A stretch of DNA of 64,000 bases from contig JBBQTB010000017.1 in assembly GCA_038213375.1 (NCBI GenBank), positions 47,395 to 111,394 on the forward strand, read 5' to 3'. The position numbers and the translations under genes were made by a program. Below, piece after piece: positions 18,380 through 26,689 of this stretch. A model generated the notes under the pieces. It was given only the letters and a program-made list of their open reading frames with translations. It was not told the origin of the DNA and ran no database searches. The number at the start of each line of letters is the position of its first letter. The stretch's first letter is position 1. This stretch comes from JAAUTT01 sp038213375 (GTDB lineage Bacteria > Bacteroidota > Bacteroidia > Bacteroidales > JAAUTT01).

Positions 18380-19900
18380 ATGAAAAAGATATATATAATA
18401 TTACTGTTTATAGGGTTATCCCTGCTCCCCTGGATGCAATCATGCACAGATCTTAAAGAGGTTGTTTATGACCAGATTCCTACAGATCAATATGGAAAAA
18501 ACTCAAAGGAAATAGCTGCATTAGTTGCCCCTGTCTACAATTCTGTTCGAAATGCCAGAAGTTGGAATTTCAGACATTTATTAGATGAGGTAAGTGATAT
18601 GCAGGTGGTTCCTACCCGAAAAGGTGGTGATTGGTGGGATGGTGGACAGCATATGTATGCAAAGACACATACCTGGACCAATAACAACTGTCCTTTAATT
18701 TCAGGACTTTATAGCGATTGTTATGGAAGTATTTCTTCCTGCAACAAAATATTAAAGATGGTTCAGGGGATTGAAATGGAAGGGAAAGACCAAGTTCTGG
18801 CTGAAATTAGAGGTGTTCGCGCCCTTTTTTATTATCACATTATTGATAATTTCGGACAAGCTCCATTGGTAACCAATTTTGATGAAACCGCCTTACCAAC
18901 TTCATCCAGTCGCAAAGTGTTGTATGACTTTGTAATTTCCGAATTAACTGCCATCAAGGATGTTGTCAGAGCTGATGTTACTTCTGCTTCCTATGGTAAA
19001 TTTACCAAAGGGGCTGCTTATGCACTTCTTGCTAAGATGTACCTGAATGCTGAAGTCTGGACAGGAACACCTGAATGGCAAAAATGCGTGGATGCGTGTA
19101 ATGTGGTTATGGCATTGCCCTATATTTTAGAACCTGATTGGAAAATTTCTTTTGCTGTTAGAAATGAACTTTCCAAAGAAATAATTTTTCCTGCAGTATA
19201 TCAATTAGGACAAGGTGGCAATAATATAGCCAATTATACTTTACACTATCTTGATGATGCTGTCTTGGGCCTAAATCTTGGTTCTTGGAATGGGTGCTGT
19301 GCCGATCCAAATTATGTTAAAGAATATGATCAGGATGATAAACGTTATAACTGGTCATTTTTAACAGGTCCAATGAAAGATCCTGCAACAGGTCTAGTTA
19401 TTATCACTGCTCATAGTCGTCCATTAATTCATACTCCTGAAGTTACTATGTATGAAGCAACTTCAACAAATTGGGGCTGGTGTAATCAGGAAGATGGAGC
19501 ACGTATCTGGAAATGGGAAATTCCCAAAGGTTTATCCGGTGACATGGATAACGACTTTGCAATTCTTCGTTTGGCTGATATTTACCTGATGAAGGCAGAA
19601 AGTTTGGTAAGATTAAGCGGATCAAATTCCGTTGCTACGGATTTGGTAAATGCAATTCGTGCAAGAGCTTTCAGTCCTGCAAAACCTGTTATAAGCGCAT
19701 CATTGGATGATGTTCGCAAGGAACGTCGTTATGAATTTGCATGGGAACAAATGAGTCGTCAGGATAATATCCGTTTCGGTACATTTCTCAATGCTGTGCC
19801 AGGTTGGAGAGGTGTAAGTGATGTTAAACGATTGCTCTTTCCAATACCAAAAGATGCGTTGGATGTGAACCCGGGCTTAACACAAAATCCAGGATACTAA
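18380..19900 (+). CDS. RagB/SusD family nutrient-binding outer-membrane lipoprotein
   Basis: The 506-residue protein starts with a lipoprotein signal ending WMQSC, with Cys22 as the lipidated residue. The rest is the alpha-helical TPR-like SusD fold: helices in the first half (IRGVRALFYYHIIDNFG) and the C-terminal SusD/RagB region (FAILRLADIYLMKAESLVRLSG, VRKERRYEFAWEQMSRQDNIRFG). It lies 20 bp after susC and must work as its lid in a SusC2D2-type complex. Its ligand is unknown. Confidence 0.95.
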   Translation: MKKIYIILLFIGLSLLPWMQSCTDLKEVVYDQIPTDQYGKNSKEIAALVAPVYNSVRNARSWNFRHLLDEVSDMQVVPTRKGGDWWDGGQHMYAKTHTWTNNNCPLISGLYSDCYGSISSCNKILKMVQGIEMEGKDQVLAEIRGVRALFYYHIIDNFGQAPLVTNFDETALPTSSSRKVLYDFVISELTAIKDVVRADVTSASYGKFTKGAAYALLAKMYLNAEVWTGTPEWQKCVDACNVVMALPYILEPDWKISFAVRNELSKEIIFPAVYQLGQGGNNIANYTLHYLDDAVLGLNLGSWNGCCADPNYVKEYDQDDKRYNWSFLTGPMKDPATGLVIITAHSRPLIHTPEVTMYEATSTNWGWCNQEDGARIWKWEIPKGLSGDMDNDFAILRLADIYLMKAESLVRLSGSNSVATDLVNAIRARAFSPAKPVISASLDDVRKERRYEFAWEQMSRQDNIRFGTFLNAVPGWRGVSDVKRLLFPIPKDALDVNPGLTQNPGY

Positions 19901-19916
19901 TATTTTAAATTTATTA

Positions 19917-19971
19917 TTTCAAGCGACTGTCTATTTAAGACTTGTAAGTCTTTTTAGACAGCCACTTGAAA
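19917..19971 (+). terminator. Long two-part hairpin after susD
   Basis: The outer arms TTTCAAGCGACTGTCT (19917-19932) and AGACAGCCACTTGAAA (19956-19971) pair at 14 of 16 positions, and an inner stem AAGACTT/AAGTCTT sits in the loop. It lies 16 bp after the susD stop and before converging ftcD, so it can end transcription from both sides. No target duplication flanks it, so it is not scored as a mobile element. Confidence 0.65.
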
Positions 19972-20048
19972 TATATTTTGGTTAATTAATAAAATGTTAT
20001 TGAAAGAAGTTTTTAGTGATTCTGGTCACGGCTTATAATAAGCATTGT

Positions 20049-21737
20049 TTAAATCTTAATTTTCCCCTTCACGATCTCAAGAATATCATTCTCATATTCC
20101 TGTACTTTATGAGCCAGCAACTGGGCTTTGGTAAGGATAGAATTTTTGAATTCCATATCCTTTAACCCGGCAGCATTAATTTTTATGTTCAGATAAGCGC
20201 CTAAAACACCCGATCGAATGGCAAGTGCGCCCACTCCTGCATCGGATACCGAGTTTGGATTGCCTTCCAGAGCCATGGCTTTGATCACTTCCATAGCGGC
20301 CACACCGGTTTCCATTACCTGAAAAGGGATTTGCATCGCATATTTGGTAGCATCCTCAATAGCATCTGTTCGTAGTTCAGTTTCCTGAGTGGTGTTTTTT
20401 GGCATCCCAAAAGATATCATGATTTTATTAAACGCTTTTGTATCTTCATCTACCAGAAATATAAGTTTTTTCTGAAGAACCATCCCGCTTTCGGCCCATT
20501 GCGAAAACTCCTCCCACCGCTCGTCCCAGCCTGCTTTATGAGACGAAAGATTTGCCACCATGGTGCCAAGAGAAACTCCCATGGCAGCCATGTATGCCGA
20601 TACCGATCCACCCCCGGGAGCCGGTGATTCCGAGGCTGTTTCGTTTGCAAACGACTTCAGACTCATCGATACCAGCTTTTCATCAGATTTTCCCGCTAGA
20701 ACATATTCAATAATCTTTTCTTCGGATCTAAACTGGTACAAATCAGTTAGTCCTAAGGATTTAATAGCTATTTTCAACAACTCGTCATCAGACACTCCGG
20801 CTGACCGGTTTTGTTTACGAAGAAAATAACGTCCCGCTTCAAGCATGCTGTTGAGAGGTACCAATCCCACAATTTCGGAACCGGTAACACGAATTCCCCG
20901 AGCTTCGGCCTTACGACAAACCTCATCGAAAGCAACATGCAGTGATGTTACGTTGATATTTGTAAGGTTCATCGATATCTGGGCAATCCCAAACTCCTCT
21001 ATATACCAGCCAATAGCCTTCACTGACTTCAATGTTCCCGGAATTGTTACTGGATTACCTTTTTCATCATTGATAATTTTCCCTGTTACACTGTCACCTT
21101 CTCTTTTAACTCTTCCCTTTTCGCGAACATCGTAAGCAATGGCATTGGCGCGGCGAGTAGAAGTTGTGTTCAGATTGACGTTATAGGCGATAAGAAAATC
21201 GCGGGCTCCAATGGCGATAGCGCCGGAACGCACGTTAAATTTCGCAGGACCAAAATCAGGCTTCCATTCAGGCTTTTCCAATTTGGCTTTCAATCCCTCG
21301 TATTCTCCCGAACGGCAATAGGAAAGATCCTTTCTTTGTGAAATAGACGCCGAGTTGGCATAACAATATACAGGAATTCCCAGTTCTTCACCAATTCGTT
21401 TGGCAAGTTTACGGGCATAATCGGATGTTTCTTCCATCGAAATCCCTGAAACAGGTATGAGTGGCAGTACATCAGTTGCGCCAAATCTGGGATGCTCGCC
21501 AGTATGTTTGCTCATATCAATTAACTCCGCAGCTTTACGAACACCACGAAACGCAGCTTCTATAACGTCATCGGGATTGCCGGCAAACGTAACAACGGTT
21601 CTGTTGGTTGCCTTTCCGGGATCGATATTTAACAACTTCACATTTTCTACAGATGTAATGGCAGCTGCAATCTGGTTGATGATATCCATGTTTCTGCCCT
21701 CACTAAAATTCGGTACACATTCTAAAATTCGGTCCAT
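20049..21737 (-). CDS. ftcD: Bifunctional glutamate formimidoyltransferase / formimidoyl-THF cyclodeaminase
   Basis: This 562-residue fusion performs the last steps of histidine breakdown to glutamate: formimino transfer from formiminoglutamate to tetrahydrofolate, then cyclisation with ammonia release to methenyl-THF. The N-terminal transferase part (about 1-325) starts RILECVPNFSEGR and contains KHTGEHPRFGATDVLPLIP. The C-terminal cyclodeaminase part (about 355-555) contains ESPAPGGGSVSAYMAAMG. The fusion resembles vertebrate FTCD and is common in Bacteroidota. The ATG at 21737 is chosen because the 11-codon longer frame is encoded partly by the mobile element at 21758-21886. It is the last gene of the hut operon, 203 bp from hutI. 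Confidence 0.93.
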   Translation of the reverse strand: MDRILECVPNFSEGRNMDIINQIAAAITSVENVKLLNIDPGKATNRTVVTFAGNPDDVIEAAFRGVRKAAELIDMSKHTGEHPRFGATDVLPLIPVSGISMEETSDYARKLAKRIGEELGIPVYCYANSASISQRKDLSYCRSGEYEGLKAKLEKPEWKPDFGPAKFNVRSGAIAIGARDFLIAYNVNLNTTSTRRANAIAYDVREKGRVKREGDSVTGKIINDEKGNPVTIPGTLKSVKAIGWYIEEFGIAQISMNLTNINVTSLHVAFDEVCRKAEARGIRVTGSEIVGLVPLNSMLEAGRYFLRKQNRSAGVSDDELLKIAIKSLGLTDLYQFRSEEKIIEYVLAGKSDEKLVSMSLKSFANETASESPAPGGGSVSAYMAAMGVSLGTMVANLSSHKAGWDERWEEFSQWAESGMVLQKKLIFLVDEDTKAFNKIMISFGMPKNTTQETELRTDAIEDATKYAMQIPFQVMETGVAAMEVIKAMALEGNPNSVSDAGVGALAIRSGVLGAYLNIKINAAGLKDMEFKNSILTKAQLLAHKVQEYENDILEIVKGKIKI

Positions 21738-21757
21738 AATTTTAAGATTCCAAGATT

Positions 21758-21886
21758 GAGTCCACTCCAAAAACGATGTTTTTGGTAATTCGTAGTATTT
21801 ATAGTTTCATATACTGCTGAATAATAACATGTTAAATTCGTGTAATTCGTGTAATTCGTGGCAAAAGGACTTTTTAGAGTTGACTC
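21758..21886. mobile_element. MITE-like element, copy 2 (129 bp, 6-bp target duplication)
   Basis: The same element as at 12871-12999: equal length, same orientation on the plus strand and only two base differences. It is flanked by a different perfect direct repeat, AAGATT (21752-21757 and 21887-21892), so the two copies inserted independently. It sits in the hutI-ftcD gap, between co-directional genes of the histidine pathway, 20 bp upstream of the ftcD start. Its hairpin and inverted ends could affect the transcript; no outward TAnnTTTG promoter is evident. Confidence 0.88.
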
Positions 21887-21940
21887 AAGATTCAAATTGT
21901 GCAGGCAATTGCCTATTGCCTACTTTTCCTCTATCTACTT

Positions 21941-23203
21941 TCATACTTTCTTGCAAACTCCTCTTTTCACCACCTTCACCGGCTTTAACCTCCCCTGATG
22001 ATACAAAATATCACGATAATCGTGAGTAGCGAATATAATAAAATCGGCGATATTTCCTGCTTTTAAAACTCCTCTGTTGCTGAGGCGCAATGCTGCTGAG
22101 GCTCTTACCGTAATTGCTGCCAATGTTTCGGCAATGGTAAGGTGTTCGTATGCCCCAAAAACAGAAGCCTGCATTAGTAAATCGCCCATAGGCGCCGAGC
22201 CAGGATTCCAGTCGGAAGCTATTGCAAGAGAAGCGCCTGCATCCAATAATTTGCGAGCCGGGGCATAAGACATTCCAAGCCCCATCGATGCCCCGGGTAA
22301 ACAAACCGGAATGACATCGCTTTTTGCAAGCATCTGAATTTCAAGGTTAGTAGATGCTTCCAAGTGGTCGGCACTCGCAGCTTTTACCTTGCAGGCAATG
22401 TCTGAGCCACCACAGGTAAACTGATCGGCGTGAACTGCCAGCTTGAAGCCTATGTCACTAGCTTTTTGAAGGTAGGACAGACTTTCAGAAGGTGTAAACG
22501 CGCCTTTTTCAATGAATATATCGATTCTGTTTGAAAGGCGTTTTTCTATAATTTTCGGAAGAAGGTTGTTGATAATGTAATTCAGATATTCCGTTGAGGT
22601 GCCACTAAAATCCTTTGGAACCATGTGAGCGGCCAAACAGGTAGGAACAAGATCAATGTCGGTATCCTCATTCACTTTGTTAATCACCCGCAGCATTTTT
22701 AGTTCGCCCTCCACATCCAGAGCATATCCGCTCTTTACTTCGGCGGTAGTAATTCCATCTGAAAACATACTCAATGCACGTTGTTTGGTATAAAGATATA
22801 ACTCATCCTCTGTAGCGGCTCTGGTTTTTGTAACGGTACTCCAGATGCCTCCTCCTATTCCGGCAATTTCGAGATACGATTTGCCCGACAGGCGTAATGC
22901 ATAATCCGTGGCTCTTGATCCTGCATAACAGATGTGCGTATGAGCATCAATCATTCCGGGCATAGCAGTGAAATCACCATCAAGAAAATGAATTTCGGAT
23001 TCTTCTTTCTGAGCCTTCTTTTTAAGTATTTCAAAAGACTCAATTTCTTTTATTTTACCATCCAGCACAAGTATACCGCAGTTCTCAAGAATTTCAAGAC
23101 TGGTATCGCTAACAGGCCCTTTTAAAGGAAGTTTATTCATGGTAACCAGTTGCCTGAATGGACCAAATAGTGTGGGTTTGTGCATTTGGTTTGATGAGTT
23201 CAT
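21941..23203 (-). CDS. hutI: Imidazolonepropionase
   Basis: The enzyme hydrolyses 4-imidazolone-5-propionate to N-formimino-L-glutamate, the third step of histidine degradation. The 420-residue amidohydrolase has the metal site DAHTHICYAGSR (HxH) near 85, HADQF and DHLEAST further on, and ASDWNPGSAP carrying the last metal-binding Asp. The protein has family length. An alternative ATG six codons in (23185) is possible. It lies 107 bp after hutU and 203 bp before ftcD. Confidence 0.95.
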   Translation of the reverse strand: MNSSNQMHKPTLFGPFRQLVTMNKLPLKGPVSDTSLEILENCGILVLDGKIKEIESFEILKKKAQKEESEIHFLDGDFTAMPGMIDAHTHICYAGSRATDYALRLSGKSYLEIAGIGGGIWSTVTKTRAATEDELYLYTKQRALSMFSDGITTAEVKSGYALDVEGELKMLRVINKVNEDTDIDLVPTCLAAHMVPKDFSGTSTEYLNYIINNLLPKIIEKRLSNRIDIFIEKGAFTPSESLSYLQKASDIGFKLAVHADQFTCGGSDIACKVKAASADHLEASTNLEIQMLAKSDVIPVCLPGASMGLGMSYAPARKLLDAGASLAIASDWNPGSAPMGDLLMQASVFGAYEHLTIAETLAAITVRASAALRLSNRGVLKAGNIADFIIFATHDYRDILYHQGRLKPVKVVKRGVCKKV

Positions 23204-23310
23204 TTCATTTCATTTTATCGTCAAATCTACCTTCATACCAACTTGTCTCAAACAGGTGAAGGAGCGTGTGAGGTATTATTTTAAAAGCCCCTCCCTTTTT
23301 GGTTAGTGAT

Positions 23311-25002
23311 TTAGGGTGGGGTTACTTTAATCAAATTATTTTTTTCTCCACAAGTCATAGCCTCAACGTATCCTGCATCGGCATGACGAAGGACGCCCAG
23401 TGCAGGGTCGTTATAGAGCACTCTGCGCAAACACCTGTCGGCACGGTCGGTACCATCGGCCACCACCACCATACCTGCATGTTGTGAATAACCAATACCC
23501 ACGCCCCCTCCATGATGAAACGAAACCCAGGTGGCCCCGCCGGCAGTATTGGACATCAGATTAAGTAATGGCCAATCTGATACAGCGTCACTTCCATCCA
23601 GCATCCCTTCAGTTTCGCGATTGGGCGACGCCACCGATCCGCAATCGAGATGGTCGCGACCAATAACAATGGGAGCCTTTACTTTCCCCGAGCGAACCAA
23701 TTCGTTGAAGAGTAGTCCGGCTTTTTCGCGTTCCCCCATTCCCAACCAGCAAATCCGGCTTGGAAGGCCTTGAAACGTTACTTTTTTTCGCGCTTCCTCC
23801 AGCCAATGGATCATGTGCAGGTTTTCAGGAAAAGCTTTCTTTAAGGCTTCGTCGGTAATGTAAATATCTTCCGGATCGCCCGATAGCGCGACCCACCTGA
23901 AAGGACCCTTTCCTTCGCAAAACAAAGGTCGGATAAATTCAGGAACAAACCCTTTAAAATTGAAAGCATTTGCTTCGCCGCCCTGTCTGGCAAACTCCCG
24001 AAGGTTATTCCCATAATCGAAGGTTACACTTCCTCGTTTTTGCATTTCAAGCATAAAACCTACATGGCGAGCCATGCTTTTTAGCGATATTTTCTGATAG
24101 GCAACCGGATCACTTTTTCGTAATGCTTTTGCTTCATCCAATGAAATTCCTGCCGGGATGTATCCGTGAAGAGGATCGTGCGCCGATGTCTGATCTGTAA
24201 GCACGTCGGGGATAATACCATCTTTCAATAGTTGTTTTAATACATCCCCAATATTACCAACTAACCCAACAGACAATGCTTCTCCACTTTCCTTAGCGTG
24301 AAGAATCCATAATTTAGCTTCTTCATAGTTGGACGTCATTTTATCAATATACTTTGTTTCAAGACGTTTTTTAATCCTTTCAGAGTCCACATCCACTCCC
24401 ATAAAAGTAGCTCCTGCCATGGTTGCCGCCAGTGGCTGAGCTCCTCCCATGCCTCCCAATCCACCTGATACAATTAATTTATGGCGGAGATTTCCATTGA
24501 AATATTTAACTCCGCAAGCAACAAATGTTTCGTAAGTACCTTGTAAAATACCCTGTGTACCAATATATATCCAGCTCCCGGCTGTCATCTGGCCATACAT
24601 CATTAAACCACGGGATTTTAATTGCTCAAAGTGTTCCCAGGTAGCCCATGCCGGCACCAGGTTACTATTGGCAATAAGCACACGCGGAGCTTCAGGATGT
24701 GAGCGAACAACACCAACCGGTTTGCCTGATTGAATAAGTAAGCTCTCGTCATCATTGAGTTCCAGTAATGCCTTCACTATCATCTTTGCTGCTTCAGGAT
24801 TTCTGGCAGCTTGCCCTGTACCACCATAAACGACCAGTTCGGCAGGTAGTTCGGCCACTTCGGCATCGAGGTTGTTAAGGAACATCCGCAAAGGGGCTTC
24901 AGTCAACCAACTTTTAGCATGAAGCTTATTTCCTCGTGGAGCGCTGTATACCGGATGGCTCGCATACTTTTCAATAAATTCCGAATAATTCATGATGTTC
25001 AT
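23311..25002 (-). CDS. hutU: Urocanate hydratase
   Basis: The NAD-dependent enzyme converts urocanate to imidazolonepropionate. In about 563 residues one sees the NAD-binding loop SGGLGGMGGAQPLAATMAG, YGGTGQAARNPEA near the N-terminus and the active-site Cys region SRICWLGMGERE. The start is uncertain: ATGs at 25032, 25002 and 24993 are in frame and the first two lie inside the 3' end of hutH; the second or third is likely, so the genes overlap by 20-30 bp. The last residues (KVTPP and stop) are encoded by sequence like the GGGGTTA repeat arm seen at 29786-29918, so the tail may be altered. Confidence 0.94.
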   Translation of the reverse strand: MNIMNYSEFIEKYASHPVYSAPRGNKLHAKSWLTEAPLRMFLNNLDAEVAELPAELVVYGGTGQAARNPEAAKMIVKALLELNDDESLLIQSGKPVGVVRSHPEAPRVLIANSNLVPAWATWEHFEQLKSRGLMMYGQMTAGSWIYIGTQGILQGTYETFVACGVKYFNGNLRHKLIVSGGLGGMGGAQPLAATMAGATFMGVDVDSERIKKRLETKYIDKMTSNYEEAKLWILHAKESGEALSVGLVGNIGDVLKQLLKDGIIPDVLTDQTSAHDPLHGYIPAGISLDEAKALRKSDPVAYQKISLKSMARHVGFMLEMQKRGSVTFDYGNNLREFARQGGEANAFNFKGFVPEFIRPLFCEGKGPFRWVALSGDPEDIYITDEALKKAFPENLHMIHWLEEARKKVTFQGLPSRICWLGMGEREKAGLLFNELVRSGKVKAPIVIGRDHLDCGSVASPNRETEGMLDGSDAVSDWPLLNLMSNTAGGATWVSFHHGGGVGIGYSQHAGMVVVADGTDRADRCLRRVLYNDPALGVLRHADAGYVEAMTCGEKNNLIKVTPP

Positions 25003-26539
25003 TTTTGATATCGATATGTTCTCTTTTGGCAACCTCGTTAACGATATGGACGATCTCTTTATTTTTCACCAGATCAATGGCTATATTGATGTCATTGGAG
25101 AAAACCCTGTCGTGTTCAATAAAGGTTATTTTACTCCTAACAAAATCGTGACACGCATCAATAACCTTCCCCGATTTTAAAGGTTTGCGAAAATCAAACG
25201 CCTGAGCGGCACAGAAAAGTTCAATCCCAAGAATTTTCTCGAGATTGTCCACAATCCGCAAAGCCTTACGGGCGCTGATAGAGCCCATACTCACATGATC
25301 TTCCTGGCCCAGCGAAGTCGGAATACTATCGGCGCTGGCAGGGTAACACATGGTTTTGTTTTCACTCACCAGAGCAGCCGTCGTATATTGAGTAATCATC
25401 AATCCTGAATTTAGACCAGTTTCTTTCATCAAAAGTTTGGGCAACCCAGGAATTTTATCATCGAGCGACAAATAGATTCTGCGATCGGATATATTGCCAA
25501 GTTCCGAAGCCGCTATAGCCGCATAATCGATGGGCAATGCAACAGGCTCACCATGGAAGTTACCACCGCTGATCGCTTTATCCTCATCAAAAACAATAGG
25601 ATTATCTGTTACCGAATTTATCTCTATTTCCAGCATTTCCTTCAGGTGCATGTAAGCATTTCGCGCAGCTCCGTGCACCTGAGGGATGCATCGCAGCGAA
25701 TAAGGATCCTGAACTCTTGTGCAATCTTTGTGAGATGCATTTATTTCAGAGTTTTCCAACAGTGTTCGAATTCGTTCAGCCACATACATCGACCCTTTGT
25801 ATGGCCGCAGGTTATGCAGATCCTTATCAAACGCTTTTATTGAACCTAGTATGGCTTCGAGCTGCATGGCAGCAATAACATCCGCCGTATCGAGACAGTT
25901 TTGAAATCGATCCAAAAAAAATAATGCGTTGGCTGCTATAAACTGAGTCCCGTTAATGAGCGCCAGGCCTTCTTTCGGTCCCAATTCCAGTGGTTGAAGT
26001 CCAAATTTTTTCAATACATCGGATGTGTTAAACACATCGTTGCTAACCATAACCTTTCCTTCACCTATCAATGGCAGAAACAAATGTGCCAGAGGAGCCA
26101 GATCACCGGATGCTCCTACCGATCCCTGCGAAGGCACACAAGCGACAATATCGTTTTCGATATGCCAGAGAATCCGCTCCAATGTCTCCATACTGATTCC
26201 TGAAAATCCCTGTGCCAAAGCATGTACCTTCAAAATCATCATTAACCTGGAAATTTCTTTTGGCAATAACTTTCCCACCCCCACACTGTGACTGGTTAAC
26301 AAATTATGTTGTAGTTTTTTGGTGTCTTCTTCGGAAACGATGGTTGTACAAAGAGGTCCAAATCCAGTATTAATACCATAAACGATTTTTCGTTTGTGCA
26401 CAATATTTTCTACCACCTTACGATTTGCATTGATTCTTGAGGAGGCAAACCCACTTATTTCTCCTATAACTTTTTTCCGGCAAATATCCAGTGCAATACC
26501 AGGCGTTAATCGATCGATGCCATAATGAAATATCTCCAT
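24971..26539 (-). CDS. hutH: Histidine ammonia-lyase
   Basis: HutH deaminates L-histidine to trans-urocanate. The 522-residue protein contains GSVGASGDLAPLAHL, whose Ala-Ser-Gly forms the MIO electrophile by self-cyclisation, plus NGTQ, GGNFHGEPVALPIDY and QEDHVSMG, all family signatures. It is the first gene of the hut operon and overlaps hutU. No HutC-type repressor gene is nearby, so regulation in this strain must come from elsewhere or by another mechanism. Confidence 0.96.
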   Translation of the reverse strand: MEIFHYGIDRLTPGIALDICRKKVIGEISGFASSRINANRKVVENIVHKRKIVYGINTGFGPLCTTIVSEEDTKKLQHNLLTSHSVGVGKLLPKEISRLMMILKVHALAQGFSGISMETLERILWHIENDIVACVPSQGSVGASGDLAPLAHLFLPLIGEGKVMVSNDVFNTSDVLKKFGLQPLELGPKEGLALINGTQFIAANALFFLDRFQNCLDTADVIAAMQLEAILGSIKAFDKDLHNLRPYKGSMYVAERIRTLLENSEINASHKDCTRVQDPYSLRCIPQVHGAARNAYMHLKEMLEIEINSVTDNPIVFDEDKAISGGNFHGEPVALPIDYAAIAASELGNISDRRIYLSLDDKIPGLPKLLMKETGLNSGLMITQYTTAALVSENKTMCYPASADSIPTSLGQEDHVSMGSISARKALRIVDNLEKILGIELFCAAQAFDFRKPLKSGKVIDACHDFVRSKITFIEHDRVFSNDINIAIDLVKNKEIVHIVNEVAKREHIDIKNEHHELFGIY

Positions 26540-26633
26540 ATTATCTGAGGTTGAAAGAAAAATGCATTTTTAATAAAATAAATACAATTTTTATTGCAGA
26601 ACAATGATTTATTCTACAATTATATGATTAAAC

Positions 26634-26663
26634 AAAAAAAGGCCTACACAACGGTAAGCCTTT
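26634..26663 (-). terminator. Rho-independent terminator of speA
   Basis: On the minus strand AAAGGCTTAC...GTAGGCCTTTTTTT forms a GC-containing stem with a T tail, about 27 bp after the speA stop. It separates speA from hutH. Confidence 0.75.
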
Positions 26664-26689
26664 CATGAAATTAAATAGAGACAATTATC

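Noticed and set aside
13125..19900. Polysaccharide utilisation locus
   Set aside because: Only the transporter pair and its regulators are present; no carbohydrate-active enzymes flank it, so calling it a PUL with a substrate is not supported.
19917..19971. Long palindrome after susD as a further MITE
   Set aside because: No direct repeat flanks it and no second copy was seen; a terminator between converging genes explains it.
21738..21770. Upstream N-terminal extension of ftcD
   Set aside because: The 11 extra codons derive partly from the MITE; family N-terminus starts at the ATG at 21737.
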